Shown piece by piece: positions 36,274-44,862 of a stretch of DNA of 64,000 nucleotides; position 1 is the first letter of the stretch; the number at the start of each line of letters is the position of its first letter. The position numbers and the translations under genes were made by a program. Source of the DNA: Ensifer adhaerens (lineage in GTDB: Bacteria > Pseudomonadota > Alphaproteobacteria > Rhizobiales > Rhizobiaceae); contig NZ_PNFP01000001.1 of the NCBI RefSeq assembly GCF_002940685.1, positions 372,001 through 436,000 on the forward strand, written 5' to 3'. Under the pieces are notes generated by a model, which had not been told where the DNA came from, did no database searches, and was given only the letters and a program-made list of their open reading frames with translations.

Positions 36274-36651
36274 CTACTTTTGCCGCGCCTGTGCGATCAG
36301 GCCGAGCATGCGGGCTATGTTGTTTTCCAGATCGCGTTTGAATGTGGAGAGTTCGTCAAGTTGGGTGTTCGTCTTGTCGAGCTGGGCCTGCAGGATTTCC
36401 AGCACCCGCTCCTTGCCCCTGATGCCGCTTGCATCTTCGAAATAGAGGTCGATCACAGCGGCGATCTCGTCGAGGCTGAGACCGAGGCGCTTTAGCGCCG
36501 CAATCTTCTCCAGCCGTTTCAAGGCGATCTCGTCATAGTAGCGGTAGCCGGTCCCTTCGCGCTCGGCCGGCTCCACCAGCCCCAGCCGCTCATAGTAATG
36601 GATCGTGCGGTGGCTGACGCCGGCCCGTTCCGACAATTCTCCAATCTGCAT
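36274..36651 (-). CDS. MerR-family transcriptional regulator
   Basis: This 125-residue regulator has the MerR winged helix (MQIGELSERAGVSHRTIHYY, ERLGLVEPAEREGTGYRYY), a linker with AALKRLGLSLDEIAAVIDL, and a C-terminal dimerisation coiled coil (KERVLEILQAQLDKTNTQL). No metal-binding Cys is present after the coil, so it is not a metal sensor of the MerR/CueR kind. I chose ATG at 36651; GTG at 36672 overlaps the predicted -10 element. Copies of the same operator precede it and the secreted-protein gene, suggesting autoregulation and control of that gene. Confidence 0.88.
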   Translation of the reverse strand: MQIGELSERAGVSHRTIHYYERLGLVEPAEREGTGYRYYDEIALKRLEKIAALKRLGLSLDEIAAVIDLYFEDASGIRGKERVLEILQAQLDKTNTQLDELSTFKRDLENNIARMLGLIAQARQK

Positions 36652-36679
36652 GAGCGACGACAATCCGACCACCTATCTA

Positions 36680-36702
36680 AACCTGACGTTGGGTGTAGAT
36701 TT
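36680..36702 (-). promoter_or_regulatory. MerR-type operator copy 2, upstream of merR
   Basis: A 23-bp block with core ACCTGACGTTGGGT differs from copy 1 at one base. On the minus strand it is flanked by CCTAAA and TAGATA, 20 bp apart. The predicted transcript begins just upstream of the ATG at 36651. It implies autoregulation. Confidence 0.6.
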
Positions 36703-36988
36703 AGGAAGCGGTCGGCCGTTCGTCAACTGCGGTTGTGATACTTGCGTCGCGCGCGCCGGTGTGAGCCTTCGCTGGGCCACCCTTCGAAAGGATTAGGAGA
36801 CATTAATATACGTTGGCATATAATGATTTACGCGCCGGGAACGGTGCATCGGCGGCGGGCCGCAGCGATGACGAACCCGATCACGGAAGCTGCAGCGGCT
36901 TCACGATCTTTTGACGCCGGCGTGTGAAAACTGGCCTGTCGGCTTCCTATATGAAGGAGGAGAGGGCCGCTGAAGGAAGGAGGTGCCG
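36703..36988. other. AT-variable gap between merR and a small membrane-peptide gene
   Basis: This 286-bp stretch has no supported gene. It includes an AT-rich patch near 36800-36832 and ends with a weak -10-like CTATAT (36947-36952) ahead of the small gene. No repeat or structured RNA is evident. Confidence 0.45.
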
Positions 36989-37093
36989 ATGTATCGCTAC
37001 ATGATGAAAGAACTGCTGGTGATTGTTGCTGGCCTTTCGGTTTGCGCCTTCACGATCCTGTTCTTTCTGATCAATTCGACGCCCAACCTCTGA
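36989..37093 (+). CDS. 34-residue single-pass membrane peptide
   Basis: The ATG at 36989 is preceded by a strong GAAGGAAGGAGG ribosome site with normal spacing. The 34 codons give a short N-terminus with Lys and Tyr (MYRYMMKELL), a hydrophobic segment of about 20 residues (VIVAGLSVCAFTILFFLI) and a short polar tail (NSTPNL). This matches small bacterial membrane peptides. I recognise no family. It lies convergent to a DUF1810 gene, 40 bp away. Confidence 0.6.
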   Translation: MYRYMMKELLVIVAGLSVCAFTILFFLINSTPNL

Positions 37094-37133
37094 CTGTGGC
37101 CAGAGGCGCTCGCTCAGCGCTCGAACGCCGGCA

Positions 37134-37565
37134 TCAACGCCGTTGCGCCAGGATGTCCATAGTGCGCCGATCCCTTTCTCCCGCGAAATAGCGCTCAAGC
37201 GCCTCCCCGAACGGGCTCCCTTCTTTCTCGACCTCGGCAAAGAGCGTCATCGATGACCGGAACTTCATGTCATCGGGACTGGAGAAAATGTCATGGGCCG
37301 ATTTTCCCGAAACCGAGTTGACCAGTTCCGTGCACTCCCGGAGCCTCGGGCCAAGCACCGGGTGGACGAGATAGGCCGACGCTTCGTCAAGCCCCGACAG
37401 CGCATAGCGCTCTGCCATGGCCGAATGGCCAAGGCCTGCAAGCTGCGGGAAGACGAACCACATCCAGTGCGTCTGCTTGCGCCCTTGCCGCAGTTCATCC
37501 AGAACCGCGGCGTAGACGCGGTCCTGGGCCGTGACGAATCGTTGCAGATCGAAGGGATCGGTCAT
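37134..37565 (-). CDS. DUF1810 domain protein
   Basis: This 143-residue soluble protein has the DUF1810 features: DPFDLQRFVTAQD at the N-terminus, the aromatic block RKQTHWMWFVFPQL, GLGHSAMAERYAL, and a C-terminal MKFRSSMTLFAEV segment. Function is unknown. It is 40 bp upstream of the aldo/keto reductase on the same strand (in transcription order, after it). Confidence 0.85.
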   Translation of the reverse strand: MTDPFDLQRFVTAQDRVYAAVLDELRQGRKQTHWMWFVFPQLAGLGHSAMAERYALSGLDEASAYLVHPVLGPRLRECTELVNSVSGKSAHDIFSSPDDMKFRSSMTLFAEVEKEGSPFGEALERYFAGERDRRTMDILAQRR

Positions 37566-37605
37566 GGTTTTGCCTCCCTTGGCCGCCCCTCGGCCGGGGC
37601 GTCAG

Positions 37606-38592
37606 TTACCAGCGGTGATGAACATGGACCTTCACCAGTCGCTCGTAAACCGCGGCAATCGCCGCCTTGGTTTCTTCGTCGATGGCGCCAAGCGCGCTGG
37701 CGGCGGCATTGGATTGCGCCTGCGCCTCGTTGCGGGCGCCCGGGATGACCACCGAGACCGCCTGCTGCTCGAGGATCCAGCGGAGCGCGAACTGCGCCAT
37801 CGGCGCGCCCTCGGGCACCAGCGGGCGAAGCTCTTCGACGGCCTCCAGCGCCGCCTCGAACGGCACACCGGCAAAGGTCTCGCCGACATCGAAGGCTTCG
37901 CCGTGGCGGTTGAAGTTGCGGTGGTCGTCGGCGGCAAAGGCGGTATCAACGCCGATCTTGCCGGAAAGCAGGCCGGAGGCGAGCGGCACGCGCACGATGA
38001 CGCCGACGTTTTTCTTCCGCGCCTCGGCGAAGAACAGCTCATGCGGACGCTGGCGGAAGATGTTGTAGATGATCTGCACGGTCGCAACGCCGGGATACTC
38101 GATCGCCTTCAGTGCTTCCTCGACCTTTTCGACCGAGACGCCGTAGTGCCGGATCTTGCCCTTGGCGACGAGCCGGTCGAGCGCGCCGAACAGCTCCGGC
38201 CGGTAGTAGACCTCGGTCGGCGGGCAATGCAGCTGCACGAGATCGAGCGTCTCGACGCCGAGATTTGAAAGGCTGCGGTCGATGAAGGCTTCGATGTTTT
38301 CGCCGGTATAGCCTTCGGTCACATGCGGGCTCAGCCGGCGGCCGGCCTTGGTGGCAACGAAGGGCTTGTCGCCGCCGCGCTCCTTCAGTACCGCCGAGAT
38401 GATCTTTTCGGAACGGCCGTCGCCATAGACGTCGGCGGTGTCGACGAAGGTGACGCCCGCATCGAGTGCGGCATGGAGCGCCCGCTTGCCGTCCGCCTCG
38501 CTGACGTCGCCCCAGGAGCCGCCGATCTGCCAGGCGCCGAAGCCGATCTCGGAAATGGTTGCGCCGGTATTGCCAAGAACTCTCGTCTTCAT
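37606..38592 (-). CDS. Aldo/keto reductase
   Basis: This 328-residue NAD(P)H-dependent (beta/alpha)8 oxidoreductase has the catalytic tetrad: Asp and Tyr in VDTADVYGDGRSE, Lys in VATKAG, His in VQLHCPP. The cofactor-binding C-terminal part reads SVVIPGARNEAQAQSNA. It resembles the YghZ/general stress AKR subgroup; the physiological substrate is unknown. Start MKTRVLGNTG is typical. Confidence 0.92.
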   Translation of the reverse strand: MKTRVLGNTGATISEIGFGAWQIGGSWGDVSEADGKRALHAALDAGVTFVDTADVYGDGRSEKIISAVLKERGGDKPFVATKAGRRLSPHVTEGYTGENIEAFIDRSLSNLGVETLDLVQLHCPPTEVYYRPELFGALDRLVAKGKIRHYGVSVEKVEEALKAIEYPGVATVQIIYNIFRQRPHELFFAEARKKNVGVIVRVPLASGLLSGKIGVDTAFAADDHRNFNRHGEAFDVGETFAGVPFEAALEAVEELRPLVPEGAPMAQFALRWILEQQAVSVVIPGARNEAQAQSNAAASALGAIDEETKAAIAAVYERLVKVHVHHRW

Positions 38593-38789
38593 GCTGCTGT
38601 CTCCTGTTGTGCGCGGTCGATCATAGGCTGCGTGGAGCGCTTCTAGTATGACGGGCTCAAGCGCGTAAATTAGAGCGAGACAGAGACCAGGGAACCGCGC
38701 ACACCTTTTTCCCGGAGCCGCTTCAAAAGCCCGATTGAAAAACGCAAGTCCGGACGAGGTTGAGCGCCTGAGCGCCGGTGCGCCAGGGG

Positions 38790-39374
38790 TTAGTCGTCGA
38801 GCGACACCACGGCCTTGCCGCGACTGAGGTCGACGACCATGGCAAGGATCGCGTCGGCTTCATCCTTGCGCAGGTCCACGATGAGGACCGGGCCCTTGTC
38901 CGTGAAACTCTCGCCGGCAATGGTCACGTTGCGGGCGAGAAGCCGTGCCTTGATCAGCGCCATGTCGGAAAAATCGACGGCGACGGTGGCGCGCACCGTC
39001 TCGATCATCTCGATCTTTTCCGCTGCCCGCAGGCACAGCGCCGCGGTGCCGCCATAGGCGCGCACTAGGCCACCGCTGCCAAGCAGGATGCCGCCGAACC
39101 AGCGCGTGACCACGACGGCGACGCCGTCGAGTTCCTGGCCGTCGATGGCGGCCAGGATCGGCTTGCCGGCCGTGCCGCTCGGCTCGCCGTCGTCGCTGAA
39201 GCGATAGGCCTGGCCGATGCGCCATGCCCAGCAATTGTGGTTGGCCGCGGGGTCGGAATGGGAGGCGAGGAATTCCTTGGCCGCCTGTTCATCGGCGATC
39301 GGCGCGGCAAAGGCCAGAAACCGGCTCTTCTTGACGTCCTGGGTTGCCGTTGCGATGCGCTTGAGGGTGAACAT
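38790..39374 (-). CDS. IMPACT/YigZ family protein
   Basis: This 194-residue protein has the UPF0029 (Impact) N-terminal domain: KKSRFLAFAAPI, then AWRIGQAYRFSDDGEPSGTAG and VVVTRWFGGILLGSGGLVRAY. A ferredoxin-like C-terminal domain follows. Related YigZ proteins are thought to contact RNA or ribosomes; the role is unknown. It is followed (in transcription) by the aldo/keto reductase with a 200-bp gap. Confidence 0.88.
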   Translation of the reverse strand: MFTLKRIATATQDVKKSRFLAFAAPIADEQAAKEFLASHSDPAANHNCWAWRIGQAYRFSDDGEPSGTAGKPILAAIDGQELDGVAVVVTRWFGGILLGSGGLVRAYGGTAALCLRAAEKIEMIETVRATVAVDFSDMALIKARLLARNVTIAGESFTDKGPVLIVDLRKDEADAILAMVVDLSRGKAVVSLDD

Positions 39375-39557
39375 GGCTGCTTCCGTTTCTCAAGTGCTGA
39401 TAGCGGATCGGGCGGGGAAGCGCCATGGTCTCGGTGGATGCAGCTTGTGGCCTGGGCCGTGTGCTCGACACACTGGAGACCGGCACACACTTCGCCGCTA
39501 CGCCCCGACGAGTGCAGGGACGAGGACGCCCCTTTGGGTGGAAGGTCAGTCAGCTTA

Positions 39558-39583
39558 ACCCTCTCCCATGTCTGGGAGAGGGT
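39558..39583 (-). terminator. Hairpin after putA
   Basis: ACCCTCTCCCA (39558-39568) and TGGGAGAGGGT (39573-39583) form a perfect 11-bp stem with a 4-nt loop, 22 bp after the putA stop. No T-tract follows. It may also be a common rhizobial repeat element. Confidence 0.5.
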
Positions 39584-39604
39584 ACTCGCAAGCTCTGGAA
39601 CCGA

Positions 39605-42600
39605 TCAGCCGATCGCCATCAAGCTGGCGTTGCCGCCGGCCGCTGCCGTGTTGATCGAGGTCGAGACCTCCTCGAGCAGCCAGTTGAGGCAATAGGCGTC
39701 GGGGTTCTTGCCGATCTCTTCGCTCGAAGCTGCCTGGACGAGGACGAGCGGACCCGGAAGGCCGGCGATCGCCTTGCTGACCTCACGCACCCGGGCGCCG
39801 TCGCCTTCGACGAGGGCGCCTGCAAACGGGCCGTCGGCCGCCCAGTCCTTCGACCAGGAGAGGCGTGCGGCGACGCTCGCCGGCAGGTCCTTCAGCGATG
39901 CCTGCAGACCGGAAGCCGCATCGACGACAACGGTGTTGCCGGTCGCAAGGGCAGCACCGAGCTGGTGATAGAGACCGGTCTGCGTCGCCGGAACCAGGAG
40001 CACGCGGCCGCGCGGATGCAGCGCATAGAGGTTGCGCTCGCCGACCGGGCCCGGAAGCTCGGAGGCAAGGCCAAGCGCCGAGTTGCTGCCGGCGGTGCGG
40101 GCAGCTTCGGCCTCAGTCTTTGCACCCTTGCCGTCGAGCCACTTGGCAAAGTCGAGCAGAACGGGATCGGTGTGCACCGAGCTGTGCTGCGGCGGCACCG
40201 GGGCTGTGGCGACGAGGCGGCCGAGATAGAGCGGGCCGCCGGCCTTCGGGCCGGTGCCGGAGAGGCCGCGCCCGCCGAACGGCTGGACGCCGACGACGGC
40301 GCCGATGACGTTGCGGTTGACGTAGAGATTGCCCGCCTTCACCCGCGAGGTGACATGGGCGATGGTCTCGTCGAGGCGCGTGTGCAGGCCGAAGGTGAGG
40401 CCGTAGCCGGTGGCGTTGATGTCGTCGATCAACCGGTCGAGATCATCGCGGCGGTAGCGGATGACGTGCAGCACCGGACCGAAGACCTCGCGCTTGAGAT
40501 CCGAGAGCTTGTCGAGTTCGATGATCGTCGGCGGCACGAAGGTGCCCTGTTCGGTGCCGGAGGCAAGGCCGATCTGCTCGACCTTGCGGCCGAGACCGCG
40601 CATGGCGTCGATGTGCTTTTCGATGATGCCCTTGGCCTCGGCGGTGATAACAGGGCCGACGTCGACCGACAGACGATCCGTGCGGCCGATCTTCAGCTCG
40701 TGCAGCGCACCCTTCAGCATCGAAAGCGTGCGGTCGGCAACATCTTCCTGCAGGCAGAGCACGCGCAGCGCCGAGCAGCGCTGGCCGGCGCTGTCGAAGG
40801 CCGAGGCGATGACGTCGCCGACCACCTGTTCGGCAAGCGCTGAGCTGTCGACGATCATAGCATTCTGGCCACCGGTTTCGGCAATCAGCGGGATCGGCCG
40901 GCCGGCCGGCGACAGCCGGTCGGCAAGCTGCGCCTGGATCAGGCGGGCGACTTCGGTCGAGCCGGTGAACATCACGCCGGCGATTTCGGGCGCTGCCACC
41001 AGGGCCGCACCGATGCGTCCGTCGCCCGGAAGCAGCTGCAGCGCGTCGGCGGGAATGCCGGCCTCGTGCAGGATGCGAACGCCTTCGGCGGCGATCAGCG
41101 GGGTTTCTTCAGCGGGCTTTGCCAGCACCGGGTTGCCGGCAACGAGTGCTGCGGCAATCTGGCCGGTGAAGATCGCTAAGGGGAAGTTCCACGGGCTGAT
41201 GCAGACGATGGGGCCAAGCGCCTTGTGGGCCGGGCCGAGCGTCCGGCGGGTCTGTTCGGCGTAGTAGCGCAGGAAGTCGATCGCCTCGCGCACTTCGGCA
41301 ATGGCGTTCGGCAGCGACTTGCCGGCTTCGCGCGAAATGAGACCGAGAAGCGTCGACATGCGCGCCTGCATCAGGTCGGCAGCACGCACGAGGCAGGCGG
41401 CGCGCTCGGCCGGCGAGACGGCGGCCCAGCTTGTGGCGGCCTTGGCGGCAAGCGTCGCGGCCTGGCGCGCGTCGGCTTCCGAAGCCTCGGTGACCGAGCC
41501 GACCACGTCGCGGTGGTCGCCGGGGTTGACGACGGCGCGGGTTTCGCCAGTGGCGGGGCCGGTTGCGAGCTGCGGAACGGCCTTCCAGTCGACGGCGGCA
41601 CTGGCCTGCAGTGCTGCGGTCAGCGAGGTCAGGCCCGCTTCGTTGGAGAGGTCGAGGCCGGCGGAGTTGCGGCGCGTTTCGCCGAAGAGATTGTCGGGAA
41701 GCGCGATCTGGTCGTGCGGCGCACCGACGACGGGCATGGCGCGTACGATCTCGACCGGATCGGCGATCAGTTCGTCGACGGAAACCTTCGGGTCGGCGAT
41801 GCGGTTGACGAAGGAGGAGTTGGCGCCGTTTTCGAGCAGGCGGCGAACGAGATAGGCAAGCAGCGTCTCGTGCGTACCGACGGGCGCGTAGATGCGGCAG
41901 GGACGGTCGAGATTGCCCTTGCCGACGACCTCGTCGTAGAGCGGTTCGCCCATGCCGTGAAGGCATTGGAACTCGTACTTGCCGACCTTGAAGTCCTTGC
42001 CGGCGATTTCGTAGATGGTCGCCAGCGACTGTGCGTTGTGGGTGGCAAACTGCGGGAAGATCACGTCGGTCGCAGCCAGGAGCTTCTTGGCGCAGGCGAT
42101 GTAGGAGACGTCGGTGTAGATCTTGCGGGTATAGACCGGGAAGTCTTCAAGACCGTCGAGCTGCGCGCGCTTGATCTCGGCGTCCCAATAGGCGCCCTTG
42201 ACGAGGCGGACCATGACGCGGCGCTGGGCGCGGCGGGCAAGGTCGATGATGAAGTCGAGCACGTAGGGGCAGCGCTTGCCATAGGCCTGGACGACGAAGC
42301 CCATGCCCTCCCAGCCGGCGAGGTCCTTGTCGAGGCACAGTTCTTCAAGCAGGTCGAGCGAGAGTTCGAGGCGATCGGCTTCCTCGGCGTCGATGTTGAG
42401 GCCGATATCGTACTTCTTGGCGACGACGGCGAGCGCCTTCACCTTCGGCAACAGTTCGGCCATGACGCGCGAGGCCTGCGAACGGGCGTAACGCGGATGC
42501 AGCGCCGAAAGCTTGATCGAGATGCCCGGGCCTTCATAGATGCCGCGGCCGGCCGACGCCTTGCCGATGGCGTGGATCGCCGTTTCGTAGTCGCGGTAGT

Positions 42601-43312
42601 AGCGCTCCGCGTCCGCGGCCGTCGTCGCCGCTTCGCCGAGCATGTCGTAGGAATAGCGGAAGCCCTTCTGTTCGAGCGCGCGCGAACGGCGCAGCGCCTC
42701 GTCGATGGTTTCGCCGGTGACGAACTGCTCGCCCATCATGCGCATAGCCATGTCGACGCCGCGACGGATCACGGGCTCGCCGCAACGGGCGATGAGGCGG
42801 GTGAGCGCTGCGGAAAGGCTGCGGTCGTTGACGGTCGAGGTCAGCTTGCCGGTGACGACGAGACCCCAGGTGGCGGCGTTGACGAACAGGGAGCGGCCGC
42901 CACCGATGTGGGACTTCCAGTCGCCGTCGGCGATCTTGTCGCGGATCAGCGCGTCACGTGTGGCGGTATCGGGAATGCGTAGCAGCGCTTCGGCAAGGCA
43001 CATCAGCGCCACGCCTTCCTGGCTCGAAAGCGAGTATTCCTGCACCAGTCCCTCGACGCCGGAACCCTTGTGCTTGGCGCGCAGCGCCTCGATCAGCTTG
43101 CGCGCGGTCTTGGCAGCGGCCTGGCGGGTGGCGGCGTCGAGCGTTGCCGCTTCGACGAGCGCCGGCAGCGCTTCGGTTTCCGGCCGGCGGTAGGCGGCGG
43201 TAATCGCCTGGCGCAGCGTGCTCTGCGGCCGGACCGGCGGGGCGAATTCGGCGAAGGGAGCCTGCGGCGCGCCGGTCTCTGCAGTGGTCTTGTGAAGCGG
43301 TGTCTGGCTCAT
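39605..43312 (-). CDS. putA: Bifunctional proline dehydrogenase / glutamate-semialdehyde dehydrogenase
   Basis: This 1235-residue enzyme oxidises proline to glutamate in two steps. The FAD-dependent proline dehydrogenase barrel spans about residues 120-480 (RGVDMAMRMMGEQFVTGE, RLVKGAYWDAEIKRAQ, EFQCLHGMGE). The aldehyde dehydrogenase domain spans about 530-1000, with VCISPWNFPLAIFTGQI and the catalytic Cys in DSAGQRCSALRVL. A C-terminal domain of about 200 residues follows. The N-terminus has no ribbon-helix-helix DNA-binding domain, so unlike E. coli PutA it is not expected to be a repressor. It is the longest gene of the window and is transcribed alone. Confidence 0.95.
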   Translation of the reverse strand: MSQTPLHKTTAETGAPQAPFAEFAPPVRPQSTLRQAITAAYRRPETEALPALVEAATLDAATRQAAAKTARKLIEALRAKHKGSGVEGLVQEYSLSSQEGVALMCLAEALLRIPDTATRDALIRDKIADGDWKSHIGGGRSLFVNAATWGLVVTGKLTSTVNDRSLSAALTRLIARCGEPVIRRGVDMAMRMMGEQFVTGETIDEALRRSRALEQKGFRYSYDMLGEAATTAADAERYYRDYETAIHAIGKASAGRGIYEGPGISIKLSALHPRYARSQASRVMAELLPKVKALAVVAKKYDIGLNIDAEEADRLELSLDLLEELCLDKDLAGWEGMGFVVQAYGKRCPYVLDFIIDLARRAQRRVMVRLVKGAYWDAEIKRAQLDGLEDFPVYTRKIYTDVSYIACAKKLLAATDVIFPQFATHNAQSLATIYEIAGKDFKVGKYEFQCLHGMGEPLYDEVVGKGNLDRPCRIYAPVGTHETLLAYLVRRLLENGANSSFVNRIADPKVSVDELIADPVEIVRAMPVVGAPHDQIALPDNLFGETRRNSAGLDLSNEAGLTSLTAALQASAAVDWKAVPQLATGPATGETRAVVNPGDHRDVVGSVTEASEADARQAATLAAKAATSWAAVSPAERAACLVRAADLMQARMSTLLGLISREAGKSLPNAIAEVREAIDFLRYYAEQTRRTLGPAHKALGPIVCISPWNFPLAIFTGQIAAALVAGNPVLAKPAEETPLIAAEGVRILHEAGIPADALQLLPGDGRIGAALVAAPEIAGVMFTGSTEVARLIQAQLADRLSPAGRPIPLIAETGGQNAMIVDSSALAEQVVGDVIASAFDSAGQRCSALRVLCLQEDVADRTLSMLKGALHELKIGRTDRLSVDVGPVITAEAKGIIEKHIDAMRGLGRKVEQIGLASGTEQGTFVPPTIIELDKLSDLKREVFGPVLHVIRYRRDDLDRLIDDINATGYGLTFGLHTRLDETIAHVTSRVKAGNLYVNRNVIGAVVGVQPFGGRGLSGTGPKAGGPLYLGRLVATAPVPPQHSSVHTDPVLLDFAKWLDGKGAKTEAEAARTAGSNSALGLASELPGPVGERNLYALHPRGRVLLVPATQTGLYHQLGAALATGNTVVVDAASGLQASLKDLPASVAARLSWSKDWAADGPFAGALVEGDGARVREVSKAIAGLPGPLVLVQAASSEEIGKNPDAYCLNWLLEEVSTSINTAAAGGNASLMAIG

Positions 43313-43499
43313 CGAGCGCTATCCTCCGGGAAGCGGTTCTTGAGGGCGCGGCGCGCCCTCGATCGTGGGCGGAAAATACGCTTCCTTCCGCCGTGTATCC
43401 ATCCGGCAAATTTTGTCTTTGGCGGAATGTTTCACCGTTCCGCGCGCACAGTGCCGCAGAGGATGCGGAATGTTCGCGAAATTGCCGGATGATCCGGTG

Positions 43500-43814
43500 T
43501 CAGGCCGCCTTGCCGAAATGCTTCTCGCGGGCCATCAGGCACTCGTCATCGCCCGGCATGCAGGTGCGACAGACGATCGGCCGGATCGCGTAGATCTTGC
43601 AGCCGACGTGCGCGCCGAGCTTGCCGCTGAGTGCCAGGCAGCGATCGTCCTCGCAGCGCATGCCGCCAAGGTCGGCGGACACGTATTCCGCCGGGATCAG
43701 GTCCAGCTCTTCGTCCGTCTCCAGCGAGAAGCGCGGCCAGTCGGCCGAATAGGCACAGCAGGCGCCGCAGCTCTGGCAGTCGAAGGTTTCGTCGATGGAG
43801 GTCGGTTCGGTCAT
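43500..43814 (-). CDS. YkgJ-family cysteine-cluster protein
   Basis: This 104-residue protein has the cysteine pattern CQSCGACC at the N-terminus, then CEDDRCLAL, CKIYAIRPIVCRTC and C near the end. The family (formerly UPF0153) is thought to bind zinc or an Fe-S cluster; function is unknown. The start at 43814 (MTEPTSIDE) is chosen because the upstream part is not conserved. It is 41 bp downstream of the metallophosphoesterase gene. Confidence 0.85.
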   Translation of the reverse strand: MTEPTSIDETFDCQSCGACCAYSADWPRFSLETDEELDLIPAEYVSADLGGMRCEDDRCLALSGKLGAHVGCKIYAIRPIVCRTCMPGDDECLMAREKHFGKAA

Positions 43815-43854
43815 GCGCCAAACTAGCATGAAGGCCGACAGTTCGAAATGGCCC

Positions 43855-44661
43855 TCAGGCGATGGCGGCATCCCGGCGGGCGATCTCGTAGTCCTCCGTG
43901 TGCACCAGCACGCCGTCCTCGGTCACGACGGCAATGCCATAGGCGGCCGGCTCGTCGACCGACAGCGAAGCGTCGGGCGCGTCGAAGGGCATCGGCTGCT
44001 GGTGTACCGGGCTCTTGAAGACGGAAAAGGGGATGCCTCGGCTGGAGCCGCTGATCGTGCGGTGCACATGGCCGGCGAAGATATGGCGAACGTTGCCGTG
44101 CGGTTTGACGAGGTCGTAGAACTCCGTCTCGTTGGCGAGCCGGATCATGTCCATGCCGGTAAATCCGGTCCTGTGCGGCGGATGATGCATGAAGAGGAGC
44201 ACCGGCTTGTCGGCCGCCTCGGCCAGTTGCCGGTCGAGCCAGGCGAGGCGCTTGGCGCAAAGCACGCCCGCATGGCTGGTCGGATAGTCGTAGGGTGGGG
44301 CGAACAGCGTATCGAGCAGGATGGCGCGGCAGTCGGCAAAATCGATCGTCTGCTGCACGAAGCCGTTCTCGTCGATCCCGGCATCGGCAAAGACGTCGAG
44401 GAACACGTCACGTCGGTCATGATTGCCGATCGTGATGGCGACCGGCGGCTGAAGCTGATCGATGAGCCGCTTCAGGCGTTCGTAGGATCCGCGGTCCGCG
44501 TAGTGGGTGAGGTCGCCGGTGAAAATCACCCGGTCGGCATCCGCGTGATAGCGGTTGACATGCGCGATGCCGTTGGCAAGGCGCTGATGGGGATCAAGGC
44601 CGATGATCGTCGTGCCCTCGGGCACCATGTGCAGGTCGGTGAAGATGATCAGCTTTGTCAT
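43855..44661 (-). CDS. spdA: Class III cyclic-nucleotide phosphodiesterase, SpdA-like
   Basis: This 268-residue metallophosphoesterase has the full metal-binding set: FTDLH, FTGDLTHY, IGNHDRRD, FMHHPP and FAGHVHR. These define the CpdA/class III cyclic nucleotide phosphodiesterases. In S. meliloti the protein SpdA of this type lies near clr and cyaD1 and acts mainly on 2',3'-cyclic nucleotides; I assign the symbol from family plus position, not from alignment. The start at 44661 (MTKLIIFTDLH) is the ATG immediately before the first motif. Confidence 0.75.
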   Translation of the reverse strand: MTKLIIFTDLHMVPEGTTIIGLDPHQRLANGIAHVNRYHADADRVIFTGDLTHYADRGSYERLKRLIDQLQPPVAITIGNHDRRDVFLDVFADAGIDENGFVQQTIDFADCRAILLDTLFAPPYDYPTSHAGVLCAKRLAWLDRQLAEAADKPVLLFMHHPPHRTGFTGMDMIRLANETEFYDLVKPHGNVRHIFAGHVHRTISGSSRGIPFSVFKSPVHQQPMPFDAPDASLSVDEPAAYGIAVVTEDGVLVHTEDYEIARRDAAIA

Positions 44662-44862
44662 GGAGTTCCAGTGGGTTGGGTCGCGGCTGCCCAAGCTGTC
44701 GCGCCTGAGGGCGGGCGTCAAGCGGCATCTTTGGGCTCGACTGACGTGGCCAGGTCCGGCGGTTTTTCTTGCGGGCGCCTGCGGAAAGCGCTATGGCAGG
44801 CGCATCTGATATATCAGCCATGATCGCCGCTTTGGCCATGGCAAGCGAGGTGGAGAAACGGC

